Shown here: in pieces, positions 1 to 8,430 of the stretch | How positions within the stretch are numbered: position 1 is the first letter of the stretch | Layout of the letters: the number at the start of each line of letters is the position of its first letter | Assembly (NCBI RefSeq): GCF_000711955.1 | Contig: NZ_JONR01000035.1 | Coordinates: forward strand, 1 to 50,568 | From: Nevskia soli DSM 19509 | GTDB taxonomy: Bacteria > Pseudomonadota > Gammaproteobacteria > Nevskiales > Nevskiaceae | Direction of reading: 5' to 3' | Length of the DNA stretch: 50,568 nt | Position numbers and translations under genes: made by a program | The notes under the pieces: model-generated | Databases searched by the model: none | What the model saw: the letters and a program-made list of their open reading frames with translations, nothing else | Told to the model about the DNA's origin: nothing

Positions 1-242
1 AGGCCATCCCTGGCCTGTCTTCAGACGCTTCGGCATCCTGCCTCGCCCGGCGCGAACACACGCGCCGGCTCATGCCGCCACGAGCTGCGATGCTCGGCGC
101 AAACTACGGGGCGGAAAATCAAAAGCAACGGCCAAAGCCAAAGCAACATCAAAAGCCAAAGCAACATCAAAAGCGCCGCTACTCCACCTTCGTCATTCCG
201 GCGAAAGCCTGAATCCAGGGGCCGTACGCGCGACTCTCTCAG
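1..242. repeat. Intergenic repeat region with an 18-bp tandem repeat and a dispersed GAAAGCC-type element
   Basis: No gene is supported here. Two perfect tandem copies of GCCAAAGCAACATCAAAA lie at 137-172, preceded by a degenerate partial unit. At 191-221 is a sequence of the form CGTCATTCCGGCGAAAGCC followed by TGAATCCAGG. This resembles the short intergenic repeats scattered through many high-GC gammaproteobacterial genomes. A related inverted member lies near 3851-3877. The first ~130 bases may be the tail of a gene beyond the window, but no frame convinces. Confidence 0.5.
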
Positions 243-917
243 CTACGCGACCACCGCGGTCACTGCCTTCGTATCCGCTACCCGCCACAGATACCAGCTC
301 CCCACCGAACGGTAGGGCGCCCACTTCGCCGTGATCGCCAGCGTCGCCTCGTCGTCCAGCTTCTCGCCCTTGTTGTGCAGCACATTGAGTCCGCGCCGCA
401 GTCCGGCATCGCCCAGCGAGAAGATGTCGAGCCGGCCCATGGCGAAGATCAGGAACATCTCGGCGGTCCAGCGGCCGATACCGGGCAGGGCGTCGAGCGT
501 CTCGATGGCGGCTTCGTCGTCGAGCTTGGCCAGTTTGCGAAAGAATTGCGCGTCGCCGTGGTGGACTTCGGACACGGCGCGCAGCCATTTCGCCTTGGCG
601 TTGGACAGGCCGCAGGCGCGTAGCGCTTCCGGCGTGGTGCCCATGAAATGGGCCGGCTTGAAGCGCGCGCCGGCCAGGGTGGCAGCGGCGACGCGCGCCT
701 GGATGGTGTCGGCGGCGCGGGACGACAATTGCTGGCTGATGATCGAGCTGCACAGCACATGGAACGGATCGCGCTTCTTGCCGCCGATGGTGCAGGGGCC
801 GTGCGCGTCGATGACGCGCGCGAGCTTTTTGTCACGGCGGCGCAGATGCGCCTCGGCGGCCAGCAGCACTTCGGGATCGATCACGGTGGCACCGGGTAGT
901 GGAATGACTCTTAGCAT
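243..917 (-). CDS. DNA-3-methyladenine glycosylase II family protein (HhH-GPD, AlkA-like)
   Basis: A 224-residue base-excision repair glycosylase that should remove alkylated purines from DNA. The helix-hairpin-helix is visible as LPGIGRWTA at residues 144-152. The catalytic Asp lies in the SLGDAGLRRG motif (Asp170), the usual arrangement of the HhH-GPD superfamily. Residues 55-66 (LCSSIISQQLSS) are the conserved helix before the catalytic core. The protein is shorter than E. coli AlkA (282 residues) and lacks its N-terminal beta domain, which is typical of the short AlkA-like group. It starts at ATG 917 and is transcribed divergently from the VWA gene. No Ada-type regulator is nearby. Confidence 0.9.
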   Translation of the reverse strand: MLRVIPLPGATVIDPEVLLAAEAHLRRRDKKLARVIDAHGPCTIGGKKRDPFHVLCSSIISQQLSSRAADTIQARVAAATLAGARFKPAHFMGTTPEALRACGLSNAKAKWLRAVSEVHHGDAQFFRKLAKLDDEAAIETLDALPGIGRWTAEMFLIFAMGRLDIFSLGDAGLRRGLNVLHNKGEKLDDEATLAITAKWAPYRSVGSWYLWRVADTKAVTAVVA

Positions 918-989
918 GCCGCAAAGTCAGCGGCTTCTCATCCATCGCCAGCGTCTCGGGGACCGGGATCGTACAGCCCCCCCGACTAC

Positions 990-1010
990 GGGTAAACACC
1001 GGCTTTACCC
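990..1010. other. Small hairpin in the divergent region between the glycosylase and VWA genes
   Basis: GGGTAAA (990-996) and TTTACCC (1004-1010) form a 7-bp stem with a 7-nt loop. It lies between two divergent gene starts, so it is more likely an operator-like or structural element than a terminator. No regulator could be assigned. Confidence 0.3.
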
Positions 1011-1109
1011 CCACCCCCGGGCGCCTTCAGTACACTAGGGAGGTGGTTCCACGCGCCCCGTCCAGGCAAACCCGTCGCGGCGCCCAAAAGGATCGTTTAC
1101 AGTCCGGTC

Positions 1110-2288
1110 ATGCTATTCGGCTTTTTCCTCACCTTGCGCGCCGCCGGCCTCAAGCCCGGCCTCGGCGAATTCCTGGCCCTGCTGGAAGCCCTGCGCGAGC
1201 ACGTCATCATGTTCAGCCTGGACGACTTCTACGTCCTGGCACGCACCATCCTGGTCAAGGACGAAAGCCACTTCGACCGCTACGACCGCGCCTTCGCCGC
1301 CTATTTCAAGGGCGTGGAGAAGGTCTTCGAGGGTTTCGACAAGGCCATTCCCGAGGAATGGCTGCGCCTGGAGGCGATGAAGCTGCTAAGTGAGGAAGAG
1401 CGCGCCAAGATCGAAGCCCTGGGCGGCTTCGACAAGCTGATGGAGACGCTCAAGCAGCGCCTGGAAGAGCAGAAGGAGCGCCACCAGGGCGGCAATAAAT
1501 GGATCGGCACCGGCGGCACCAGCCCCTTCGGTAATGGCGGTTACAACCCCGAGGGCGTGCGCATCGGCGGCGAGGGCGGCCAGAAGAAGGCGGTGAAGGT
1601 GTGGGAGAAGCGTGAATACCGCAACCTCGACGACTCGGTCGAGCTCGGTACGCGCAACATCAAGGTGGCCCTGCGCAAGCTGCGCCGCTTCGCCCGCGAA
1701 GGCGCGCCGGAGATTCTCGACCTCGACGGCACCATCGAAGGCACCGCCCGCAACGCCGGCTGGCTCGATCTGCGCATGATGCCGGAGCGGCGCAACGCGG
1801 TGAAGGTGCTGCTGTTCCTCGACGTCGGCGGCTCCATGGACCCGCATGTCAAGGTCTGCGAGGAGCTGTTCTCCGCCTGCAAGACCGAATTCAAGCACCT
1901 AGAATATTTCTACTTCCACAACTTCGTCTACGAAAGCGTGTGGAAGGACAACCGCCGCCGCCACGCCGAGCGCATTCCCCTGTTCGACGTGCTGCATCGC
2001 TACACGCCGGACTACAAGGTGATCTTCGTCGGCGACGCCACCATGAGCCCCTATGAAATCCTGCACCCGGGCGGCAGCGTCGAGCACTGGAACGAAGAAG
2101 CTGGCGCGGTCTGGTTCAAGCGCCTGACCGAAGCCTATCCGCGCACCGTCTGGCTCAACCCGGAGCACGAGGACCGCTGGGAATACACCCCCTCGATCCA
2201 GGCCACCTTGCAGCTGATCGGCGAGGACCGCATGTTCCCGCTGACCCTGGCCGGGCTGGACCGCGGCATCCGCCGGCTCACCCACTAA
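1110..2288 (+). CDS. VWA domain-containing protein (CoxE/COG3825-like)
   Basis: A 392-residue cytosolic protein with a C-terminal von Willebrand factor A domain. The metal-site motif reads LFLDVGGSMDPH, with the Asp at residue 238. The DxSxS of classical MIDAS sites is DVGGS here, so the first Ser is Gly. The N-terminal half (FFLTLRAAGLKPGLGEFLALL at the very start) is the helical region typical of the CoxE-like group. These proteins usually act with a MoxR-type AAA ATPase encoded directly upstream. None is present: upstream lies the oppositely oriented glycosylase. The function is therefore only family-level: a probable metal-dependent scaffold in protein-complex maturation. Confidence 0.8.
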   Translation: MLFGFFLTLRAAGLKPGLGEFLALLEALREHVIMFSLDDFYVLARTILVKDESHFDRYDRAFAAYFKGVEKVFEGFDKAIPEEWLRLEAMKLLSEEERAKIEALGGFDKLMETLKQRLEEQKERHQGGNKWIGTGGTSPFGNGGYNPEGVRIGGEGGQKKAVKVWEKREYRNLDDSVELGTRNIKVALRKLRRFAREGAPEILDLDGTIEGTARNAGWLDLRMMPERRNAVKVLLFLDVGGSMDPHVKVCEELFSACKTEFKHLEYFYFHNFVYESVWKDNRRRHAERIPLFDVLHRYTPDYKVIFVGDATMSPYEILHPGGSVEHWNEEAGAVWFKRLTEAYPRTVWLNPEHEDRWEYTPSIQATLQLIGEDRMFPLTLAGLDRGIRRLTH

Positions 2289-2297
2289 AACAATAAC

Positions 2298-2312
2298 GGG
2301 GCCTCCGGCCCC
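2298..2312 (+). terminator. Short GC-rich hairpin between the VWA and MAPEG genes
   Basis: GGGGCC (2298-2303), loop TCC, GGCCCC (2307-2312), ten bases after the VWA stop. There is no T-run after it, so it is at most a weak terminator or a processing/attenuation hairpin. It precedes the strong MAPEG ribosome site GGGAGG at 2323-2328. Confidence 0.35.
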
Positions 2313-2334
2313 ATCACGCGAAGGGAGGAACCCC

Positions 2335-2751
2335 ATGTTGTCACTGCAAGCCTTGATCGGATTCACCGCCTGGACCCTGCTGCTGGTCCTGATCATCTTT
2401 GCCTGGCGCGGCATCGAGATCGTCATCAACGGCAAGAAGGCCGATTCCTGGACGCGCGGCAAGGACACCCCGGCCCCCGGCCTGATCCGGCGCATCGAGC
2501 ATGCCCACGTCAACTGCCTGGAAAACCTGCCGATCTTCGCCACCATCGTGCTGGCCGCCGCCGCCATGGGCAAGAGCGCCGTCACCGAACCCTATGCCAT
2601 GTACGTGCTGTACGCGCGCGTGGCGCAGACCCTCACCCACATGGTCGGCGTCAGCCACTGGCTGGTCATGCTGCGCGCCACCTTCTGGACCATCCAGCTG
2701 GCCCTGTTCGTGGTCATGCTCGCGGGCCTGTGCAGCGGGCACGCGGCTTGA
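2335..2751 (+). CDS. MAPEG family membrane protein
   Basis: A 138-residue integral membrane protein with about four hydrophobic helices (roughly residues 6-24, 60-80, 85-105, 112-134). The segment AHVNCLENLPIFATIV near residues 56-71 matches the conserved MAPEG signature (H-x-N-x-x-E-N-L-P-x-F). MAPEG proteins include glutathione-dependent membrane enzymes. Bacterial members of this short group are mostly uncharacterised, so no substrate is claimed. It has a good ribosome site (GGGAGG, 6 nt before ATG). The 3' end overlaps sanA by 22 bp if sanA starts at GTG 2730, which suggests translational coupling. Confidence 0.85.
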   Translation: MLSLQALIGFTAWTLLLVLIIFAWRGIEIVINGKKADSWTRGKDTPAPGLIRRIEHAHVNCLENLPIFATIVLAAAAMGKSAVTEPYAMYVLYARVAQTLTHMVGVSHWLVMLRATFWTIQLALFVVMLAGLCSGHAA

Positions 2752-3437
2752 AGTTCGGGCGCCACCTCGGGCGGAGATTGCGGCGGTGGTCACTGATCAC
2801 CGCCGTGGTCCTGTTCGCCCTGGTGGCGCTGCTCAACAACTGGGTGGTCAACAACACCTACTCCTACATCTTCGACGACTGGTCCCTGCTGCCGGACAAC
2901 GACGTCGGCCTGGTGCTCGGCACCAGCAGCTACACCCGCAGCGGCGCCGCCAACCCGCAGTTCTACGGCCGCATCCACGCCGCCGCGCAGCTCTACCAGC
3001 TGGGCAAGATCAAGCGCATCATCGTCAGCGGCGCCAATCCGGATTCGACCTACAACGAGCCGCGCGCCATGCGCCGCGAACTGGTCAAGTCCGGCGTGCC
3101 GCCGCAAGCCATCTACATGGACTTCGCCGGTTTCCGCACCTTCGATTCGGTGGCGCGGGCCCAGGTCGTGTTCGGGCTGGATCGCGTCACCATCATCACC
3201 CAGCGTTACCACGCCTACCGCGCCGTGTTCGTCGCCAAGAAACTGCACATGAAGGTGGTGGCCTACGCCGCGCCTTCGGACGAGATCGGCTCGTTTACCC
3301 GCACCATGGTGCGGGAAGTGCTGGCGCGGGTCAGGGTGGTGCTGGATATCTATGTGCTGCACACGGAGCCCAAGTTCCTGGGAACGCCGCAGAAAGTGGA
3401 TACGGACAACAATCCGCCGCCGGACACAGACGGATAA
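2730..3437 (+). CDS. sanA: SanA/YdcF-like envelope protein (DUF218)
   Basis: About 235 residues, with an N-terminal membrane anchor (about residues 22-38, LITAVVLFALVALL) and a DUF218 domain facing the periplasm. Recognisable SanA features are DVGLVLGTS, KIKRIIVSG, YNEPRAMRREL, DFAGFRTFDSVARA and the tail HTEPKFLGTP. In enteric bacteria SanA supports the envelope barrier that excludes vancomycin at high temperature. Its biochemical activity is unsettled. The proposed start is GTG 2730, inside the MAPEG gene. TTG 2748, overlapping the MAPEG stop as TTGA, is an alternative that also keeps the anchor. It is co-oriented with, and probably co-transcribed with, the MAPEG gene. Confidence 0.85.
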   Translation: MQRARGLKFGRHLGRRLRRWSLITAVVLFALVALLNNWVVNNTYSYIFDDWSLLPDNDVGLVLGTSSYTRSGAANPQFYGRIHAAAQLYQLGKIKRIIVSGANPDSTYNEPRAMRRELVKSGVPPQAIYMDFAGFRTFDSVARAQVVFGLDRVTIITQRYHAYRAVFVAKKLHMKVVAYAAPSDEIGSFTRTMVREVLARVRVVLDIYVLHTEPKFLGTPQKVDTDNNPPPDTDG

Positions 3438-3885
3438 AAGCCCGCATGCTGTTCTCCCTCTCTCGATGAACATGGGGAGCGGGTCGGGGTGAGGGTCCGT
3501 TTTCCTTTGCCGCTGCACCACCCTCCGTTCGCCCCGAGTGCCCGCGCAGCGGGTGTGCTTTTCCGAATGTCCCGAGTGAATCGCGCGGCGATTTGTATCG
3601 AGGGAGGGGCCAAGCACGGAACCCTCCTTTATTGGCATTCCCGCGCAGGCGCGAAGCGAGTTTTGCTTTTCGCTGTCATCCCCGCAGCGAAGGATCGCTG
3701 GCTTCCCAACTCGGAGACTTCACAACATGCGCTTGCGCGCGCGCCGGATCCTCCTCACCGACTGTACGGAGTTTTTCGCCTGCGGCGAGTTACTTTCTTG
3801 ACGCAAGAAAACCAAAAGAACATCCCCCGAACGTCGCTTCTCTACCATCGTTCCCCGGCTTTCGCGGGGTGACGATTGATCGGAG
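3438..3885. other. 448-bp intergenic region with repeat-like modules, no supported gene
   Basis: The region separates sanA from the convergently oriented LysR gene. Visible modules are: a GGGGTGAGGG block near 3486-3496; a 7-bp perfect hairpin TTTCTTG-ACG-CAAGAAA at 3794-3810 followed by an A-rich stretch; and at about 3851-3877 an inverted relative of the 191-221 repeat (GGCTTTCGCGGGGTGACG). Open frames across it have the composition of non-coding sequence and no family resemblance. The hairpin could serve as a terminator for either flanking gene. Confidence 0.5.
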
Positions 3886-4854
3886 TTACGGCGGCGCGGC
3901 CAGGGGATGGGCCTGCTTCAGCGCCTCGTCCAGCAACCACTCGCGGAACGCCACCACTTCCGGCCGCTGCATCGCCGCGTCCGGCACCACCGAGTAGTAG
4001 GCGTTGTCCAGCGGCAGCGCCATCGGGAAAGCCACGGTGACCTTGCCCTCGGCCAGTTCGGCAGCCGCCAGTAGCGGCATCGCCAGGGTCACGCCGAGGC
4101 CGTCGGCCGCGGCTTCCAGGGCCAGGGTGGAGTGGTCCAGTTGCAGGCCGCGGCGCGGGTCGACGTCGGTGACGCCGGCGCGGCGCAGCCAGCGCGCCCA
4201 GGCCGAGCGGGTGCGGTCGGCGACGCGGGCGTCGCCGTGCAGCAGGGTCTGGTGGCTGAGGTCTTCCGGCGTGCGCAAGGGCGAGGGGCCCTTGAGCAGG
4301 CGCGGATGGCACATCGGCACCACTTCCACGGTGAACAACAGGTCCACGTTCTGGCCCTGCGGCCGGCCGTTGCTGAAGCGGATCTCGATATCGGCGTCGA
4401 CGGTGGATTCCGCCGCGTCCTCGGAGCGGATTTCCCGCGCCGAGGCGTTGATCAACTGGCCGCTGGCGACCAGGCGCACGTCGATTTCCGGATGGTCGAC
4501 CAGGAAGCTCTGCAGGCGCGGCATCAGCCAGCGCGAGACGAAAGTCGGGGTGGCACCCACCGTCAGGTGCGGCGCCTGGCCATGGTTGCGCAGCTCCGCC
4601 ACGGCCTGGGCCAGGGCGTCGAAGCCCTGCTGGAAGCGCGGCAGCGCCGCCTGCGCCGGCGGTGTCAGCTCGATGCGGCGGGCCAGGCGCTCGAACAGCG
4701 GGAAGCCGAGCAGCTCTTCCAGGGACTTGATCTGGTGGGTCAGTGCCGCGGGCGTGACGAACAGCTCCTCCGCAGCCTTGCGGAAGCTTTTGTGACGCGC
4801 CACGGCCTCGAAGGCGCGAAGGGCGTTGAGCGGGGGGAGTCTGGAGAAGGACAC
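3886..4854 (-). CDS. LysR-type transcriptional regulator (GcvA-like)
   Basis: A 322-residue LysR regulator. The winged helix-turn-helix spans about residues 7-66, opening with LPPLNALRAFEAVARH and the recognition segment KAAEELFVTPAALTHQI. The LNALRAFEA start and SVTHQI-like helix are typical of the GcvA/AmpR group. The remainder is the type 2 periplasmic-binding-like effector domain. It appears to start at GTG 4854 (reverse complement of CAC at 4852-4854), without an obvious ribosome site. The upstream 75 bp are unusually AT-rich. The FAD protein downstream of that gap has the same orientation, so no divergent target gene is visible and the regulon cannot be guessed. Confidence 0.88.
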   Translation of the reverse strand: MSFSRLPPLNALRAFEAVARHKSFRKAAEELFVTPAALTHQIKSLEELLGFPLFERLARRIELTPPAQAALPRFQQGFDALAQAVAELRNHGQAPHLTVGATPTFVSRWLMPRLQSFLVDHPEIDVRLVASGQLINASAREIRSEDAAESTVDADIEIRFSNGRPQGQNVDLLFTVEVVPMCHPRLLKGPSPLRTPEDLSHQTLLHGDARVADRTRSAWARWLRRAGVTDVDPRRGLQLDHSTLALEAAADGLGVTLAMPLLAAAELAEGKVTVAFPMALPLDNAYYSVVPDAAMQRPEVVAFREWLLDEALKQAHPLAAPP

Positions 4855-4929
4855 CTCTATAGTTTAGTTTTTTTCAGGTGAAGCAGTAAATAATTTTAAT
4901 CATGAATTTTGCTTCGACTGTGTCCGAGG

Positions 4930-6105
4930 TCACGCAACCTGCCCGGCGGCGTGACCCGAAGCCCAGGCCCACTGGAAGTTGAAGCCGCCGAGGTGGCCGG
5001 TGACGTCCACCACCTCGCCGATGAAATACAGCCCCGGCACCTTGCGCGATTCCATGGTGGTGGAGGACAGCTCGTCGGTATCCACCCCGCCCAGGGTCAC
5101 TTCGGCGGTGCGATAACCTTCGGTACCGCTGGCCACCACCGGCCAGGCATGCAGCTGGGTGGCGATACCGCGCAGCTCGGCGGGGCGATGCTGGCGCATC
5201 GGCCGGTTGCCGAAACGCAGTTCGCATAAGCGCTGCGCCAGGCGCTTGGGCAGGACTTCGGACAGTACCGTCTTCAGCTCCGCCGCCGGACGTTCCTGCT
5301 GTTGGGTCATCAGGTATTCGAGCGCATCCGCGTCCGGCAGCAGGTTCAGGCTCAGGGGCTCACCGGGTTGCCAGTACGAGGAGATCTGCAGGATCGCCGG
5401 CCCGCTCAGGCCGCGATGGGTGATAAGGAATCCGGCGCGGAAACTCCGGCCGTTGGCTTCGGCGATCACCGGCAGGGCTACACCGCTGAGGTCGGCGTAA
5501 TCATCGAGGTGCCGGCCGCTCAGCGTCAGCGGCACCAGTCCGGCGCGCGTGGCCAATACGCGGTGGCCGAACTGCCGCGCCAACTCGTAGCCGAAGCCGG
5601 TGGCGCCCATCTTGGGAATCGACAGGCCGCCGGTGGCGACCACCAGCGAAGTGCCGCGCACCTGGCCCAGCGTGGTATCCAGCAGGAAGCCTTCGCCGCC
5701 GCGTCGCACCTGTGCCACGGCGCAGTCGGTCTCGATCCGCACGCCGGCTTCCGCGCACTCGTCCAGCAGCATCTTCACGATCAGCCTGGACGATTCGTCG
5801 CAGAACAGCTGGCCCAGTTCCTTCTCGTGCCAGGCGATGCCGTGGCGCTCCACCATGGCGATGAAATCCCATTGCGTGTACCGCGCCAGCGCCGACTTGC
5901 AGAAATGTGGATTGGCCGAGAGGTAGTCCTCGGGCCCCGCGTGCAGGTTGGTGAAATTGCAGCGACCGCCGCCGGACATGAGGATCTTCTTGCCGACGCG
6001 ATTGGCATGCTCGATCAGCAGCACGCGCCGGCCCCGCTTGCCGGCCTCGATCGCGCACATCAGCCCGGCGGCGCCGCCGCCGATGACGATCAGGTCGTGA
6101 TGCAT
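4930..6105 (-). CDS. HI0933/YhiN (BaiN)-family FAD-dependent oxidoreductase
   Basis: A 391-residue flavoprotein. The N-terminal dinucleotide-binding fold is clear (DLIVIGGGAAGLMCAIEAG, residues 4-22), followed by the family signature KKILMSGGGRCNFTNL at about 39-54. The C-terminal FAD contact is GLYFIGEVVDVTGHLGG. Length matches the family (about 390-410). Members are NAD(P)/FAD-dependent oxidoreductases. The best-studied relative, BaiN, acts in gut bile-acid dehydroxylation, but most proteobacterial members have no known substrate. The start ATG lies 23 bp after the hydrolase stop, so the two are probably co-transcribed. Confidence 0.88.
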   Translation of the reverse strand: MHHDLIVIGGGAAGLMCAIEAGKRGRRVLLIEHANRVGKKILMSGGGRCNFTNLHAGPEDYLSANPHFCKSALARYTQWDFIAMVERHGIAWHEKELGQLFCDESSRLIVKMLLDECAEAGVRIETDCAVAQVRRGGEGFLLDTTLGQVRGTSLVVATGGLSIPKMGATGFGYELARQFGHRVLATRAGLVPLTLSGRHLDDYADLSGVALPVIAEANGRSFRAGFLITHRGLSGPAILQISSYWQPGEPLSLNLLPDADALEYLMTQQQERPAAELKTVLSEVLPKRLAQRLCELRFGNRPMRQHRPAELRGIATQLHAWPVVASGTEGYRTAEVTLGGVDTDELSSTTMESRKVPGLYFIGEVVDVTGHLGGFNFQWAWASGHAAGQVA

Positions 6106-6128
6106 GTGCGCGCCGCCGCCTTGCGTGT

Positions 6129-8060
6129 TCAGTTCGCCGAAACGACCGGCAGCTCGATCGAGCTGGCCTGTGCACCGGCGCGATAGACGCGCTGCGTTGC
6201 CTTGCGGTAGTCCTCGGGCTTGGCGAAGAAGATGTTCGGCACGTAGGTCTGCGGGTTGCGGTCGTACAGCGGGAACCAGCTCGACTGTACCTGCACCATC
6301 AGGCGGTGCCCCGGCAGGAACACATGGTTGGCATTGGGCAGGGCGAAGCGGTAGCGCTGCACCTTGCCGGCGGGGATGGCGGAAGGATGCTCCAGGCTGT
6401 CGCGATAGCGGCCCCGAAAGATGTCCATGCCGATGTTCAGTTCATAGCCTCCGAGCTCCGGCTGTGAGGGTACCTCGTCCGGGTAGACGTCGATCAGCTT
6501 CACCACCCAGTCGCTGTCGGTACCGCTGGTCGAGGCATAGAGGTTCACTTCCGGTGCGCCGCCGATCTGCAGCGGCGCGGTGAGCGGTGCCGAGACGTAA
6601 GTCAGCACGTCCGGGCGGCCGTCGACGAAGCGCTGGTCGGTCACCAGCCAGCGCTTCCAGGCGTCGCCGTCCTCGAAGCGCACCGGACGCGGCAGGTAGG
6701 GCACCGGCTTGGCCGGATCGGAGACGTACTCGTCGTAGCTGGTTTCGGCCTTGGCGGGCACGTCGAAGCCGAGCGCGAAGGACGGTTCGAGGTACAGCGT
6801 CTTCGTCTTGCCGGCGCAGCCCTTGTCGCAGGACAGCGGCCAGGCTTGCAGGCGGCGCCAGGTGTTGGTGCCGGTTTCGTAGGCGAACACCGGCGGCGTC
6901 TGCGCCTTGGGTGCGCCGTCCTTCAGGCGCTCGTCGAGGAAGGGCTGCATCACGTCGCGGCGGAATTGCAGGGCGGTGTCGCCCTCGAACTTGAGCGGGC
7001 CGAGATTGCGGCCCTCGTAGTTCACGCCGCTGTGGCGCCAGGGGCCGAGCACCAGGAAGTTGGTGTCGTTGTTGCCGTCCTTCGGTTCCACCGCCTCGTA
7101 GGTGTTGATGGCGCCGTACATGTCCTCCTGGTCCCAGATGCTGGCCACGTACATGGTCGGCACCTTCAGCGGCTGCGCCGCCAGCGCCACGTCCAGCGCC
7201 TGTCCCTGCCAGTAGGCGTCGTAGGCGGGGTGCTCGGACAGCTTCTTGAAGTACGGTAGCTGGTCGATACCGGTCTGGTGCGCGTAGGCGCCGTCCGAGC
7301 CGGCGGCGAGGAAGGCGGCGTAGTCGTCATAGGCGCCGCGCGGCACCGCGTCGCTCTTGCCCTTGACCGAGGTCTGGTCGTAGATGTAGTCGAGGTTGGT
7401 CTGGCGGAAGGCGCCGTTGTGGAACCAGTCGTCGCCCTTCCAGCCGTCCACCATCGGGCTCATCGGCACCGCCGCCTTCAGCGCCGGATGCGGATTGACC
7501 AGGGCCATCAGCACAGTGAAACCCTCGTAGGAGGAGCCGATCATGCCGACTTTGCCGTTGCTCTCCGGCGTGTTCTTCACCAGCCAGTCGATGGTGTCCC
7601 AGGCATCGGTGGAGTGGTCCACCGTGCTGTCGTTGAGCGGCCCGCGCAGCGGCCGCGTCATCACGTAGTCGCCTTCCGAGCCGTATTTGCCGCGCACGTC
7701 CTGGAACACGCGGATGTAGCCCTCGCCGATGAAGACTTCGTCGCCCTGCGGCATCGTCGCCAGCAGGTGCGGGCTTTCGTAGCGCGCCACGCGCTTCGAG
7801 GCGTCGTAAGGCGTACGGGTGAGGATGATCGGCGCGCCGTGCGCGCCCTTGGGAATCATGATGACGGTGTGCAGTTTCACGCCGTCGCGCATCGGGATCA
7901 TCACATCGCGCTTGATGTAGTCGTAGCCTTCCTTCGAGGCTTCGAACTTCGGCAGGATGTCGGGGGCGAGGGAAGCGGTCTGGGCGAAGGCGGCAGTCAG
8001 CGGCAGCAGGCCAAAGGCGGCGATCGCGGCCGCCGGGCCGCGCAGGCGGAGGAGGGACAT
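6129..8060 (-). CDS. Exported CocE/NonD family hydrolase (acyl ester or amide hydrolase)
   Basis: A 643-residue alpha/beta hydrolase of the CocE/NonD group (cocaine esterase, alpha-amino acid ester hydrolase, glutaryl-7-ACA acylase). A Sec signal peptide (residues 1-26, ending AAFAQ) suggests periplasmic location. The nucleophile motif is GSSYEGF (Ser177), preceded by the family signature DVRGKYGSEGDY. The C-terminal jelly-roll region follows from about residue 400. The start is placed at ATG 8060. The open frame continues upstream, but that extension is only read-through of the 267-bp repeat. ATG 8060 is followed immediately by the signal peptide and has AGGAATT about 10 nt upstream. The repeat ends 14 bp from the start codon, so it probably supplies the promoter or leader. 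Confidence 0.85.
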   Translation of the reverse strand: MSLLRLRGPAAAIAAFGLLPLTAAFAQTASLAPDILPKFEASKEGYDYIKRDVMIPMRDGVKLHTVIMIPKGAHGAPIILTRTPYDASKRVARYESPHLLATMPQGDEVFIGEGYIRVFQDVRGKYGSEGDYVMTRPLRGPLNDSTVDHSTDAWDTIDWLVKNTPESNGKVGMIGSSYEGFTVLMALVNPHPALKAAVPMSPMVDGWKGDDWFHNGAFRQTNLDYIYDQTSVKGKSDAVPRGAYDDYAAFLAAGSDGAYAHQTGIDQLPYFKKLSEHPAYDAYWQGQALDVALAAQPLKVPTMYVASIWDQEDMYGAINTYEAVEPKDGNNDTNFLVLGPWRHSGVNYEGRNLGPLKFEGDTALQFRRDVMQPFLDERLKDGAPKAQTPPVFAYETGTNTWRRLQAWPLSCDKGCAGKTKTLYLEPSFALGFDVPAKAETSYDEYVSDPAKPVPYLPRPVRFEDGDAWKRWLVTDQRFVDGRPDVLTYVSAPLTAPLQIGGAPEVNLYASTSGTDSDWVVKLIDVYPDEVPSQPELGGYELNIGMDIFRGRYRDSLEHPSAIPAGKVQRYRFALPNANHVFLPGHRLMVQVQSSWFPLYDRNPQTYVPNIFFAKPEDYRKATQRVYRAGAQASSIELPVVSAN

Positions 8061-8074
8061 GGGTGGAATTCCTA

Positions 8075-8341
8075 AGAGCCTGTAACAGAATGAATCGCGC
8101 CTGCGACGGCGGTCATTTTTGCGCAGTGCAAGTCGGACAGAGTGCGGCATGGTGATTCCATGGTGCGCTCTGGCCGGCGCAGCAATGCGCAAAAATGGCC
8201 CCGTCCCGAAGGGTTGCGCCCAAAATCGCGCCAGGCTGCGTTGTCAGCCCCAGCCATGGAATCACCATGGCTGGGGCCTCCGCCTTGCCTGACGCGATTT
8301 TGGACTGCAACGCAGGTGCGATTCATTCTGTTACAGGCTCT
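8075..8341. mobile_element. MITE-like 267-bp element, copy 1, with terminal inverted repeats and two internal hairpin arms
   Basis: The ends are inverted repeats of about 30 bp (AGAGCCTGTAACAGAATGAA at the left, reverse-complemented at the right, with one mismatch further in). Inside are two more long hairpins. The first pairs TTTTTGCGC with GCGCAAAAA and has ATGGTGATTCCATGG at its tip. The second pairs CCAAAATCGCG with CGCGATTTTGG and is tipped by CCCCAGCCATGG-AATCA-CCATGGCTGGGG. The two tips are reverse complements of each other. A second copy of the same length lies at 28158-28424 with two base differences seen. No transposase is encoded. The flank is TAA on both sides if the element is taken from GAGCC to GGCTC, so the exact boundary is ambiguous by one base. 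Confidence 0.75.
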
Positions 8342-8430
8342 AAAGAGATGCAGCATCCTAGGCGATCCGCCCCCAGGCGCGGAAGTGAGCGGCGCCTGCA
8401 GGCCGCCGCCGGGATGCATAAGATGTCCGC

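Noticed and set aside
3489..3872. A 127-residue open frame between sanA and the LysR gene
   Set aside because: The translation has no family resemblance, runs over repeat-like modules and a hairpin, and has no good ribosome site; it is read-through of non-coding GC-rich sequence.
8113..8310. A 65-residue open frame inside the 267-bp repeat, found identically in copy 2
   Set aside because: It lies wholly within palindromic arms and is identical only because the element is duplicated. It has no ribosome site and no protein-like features.
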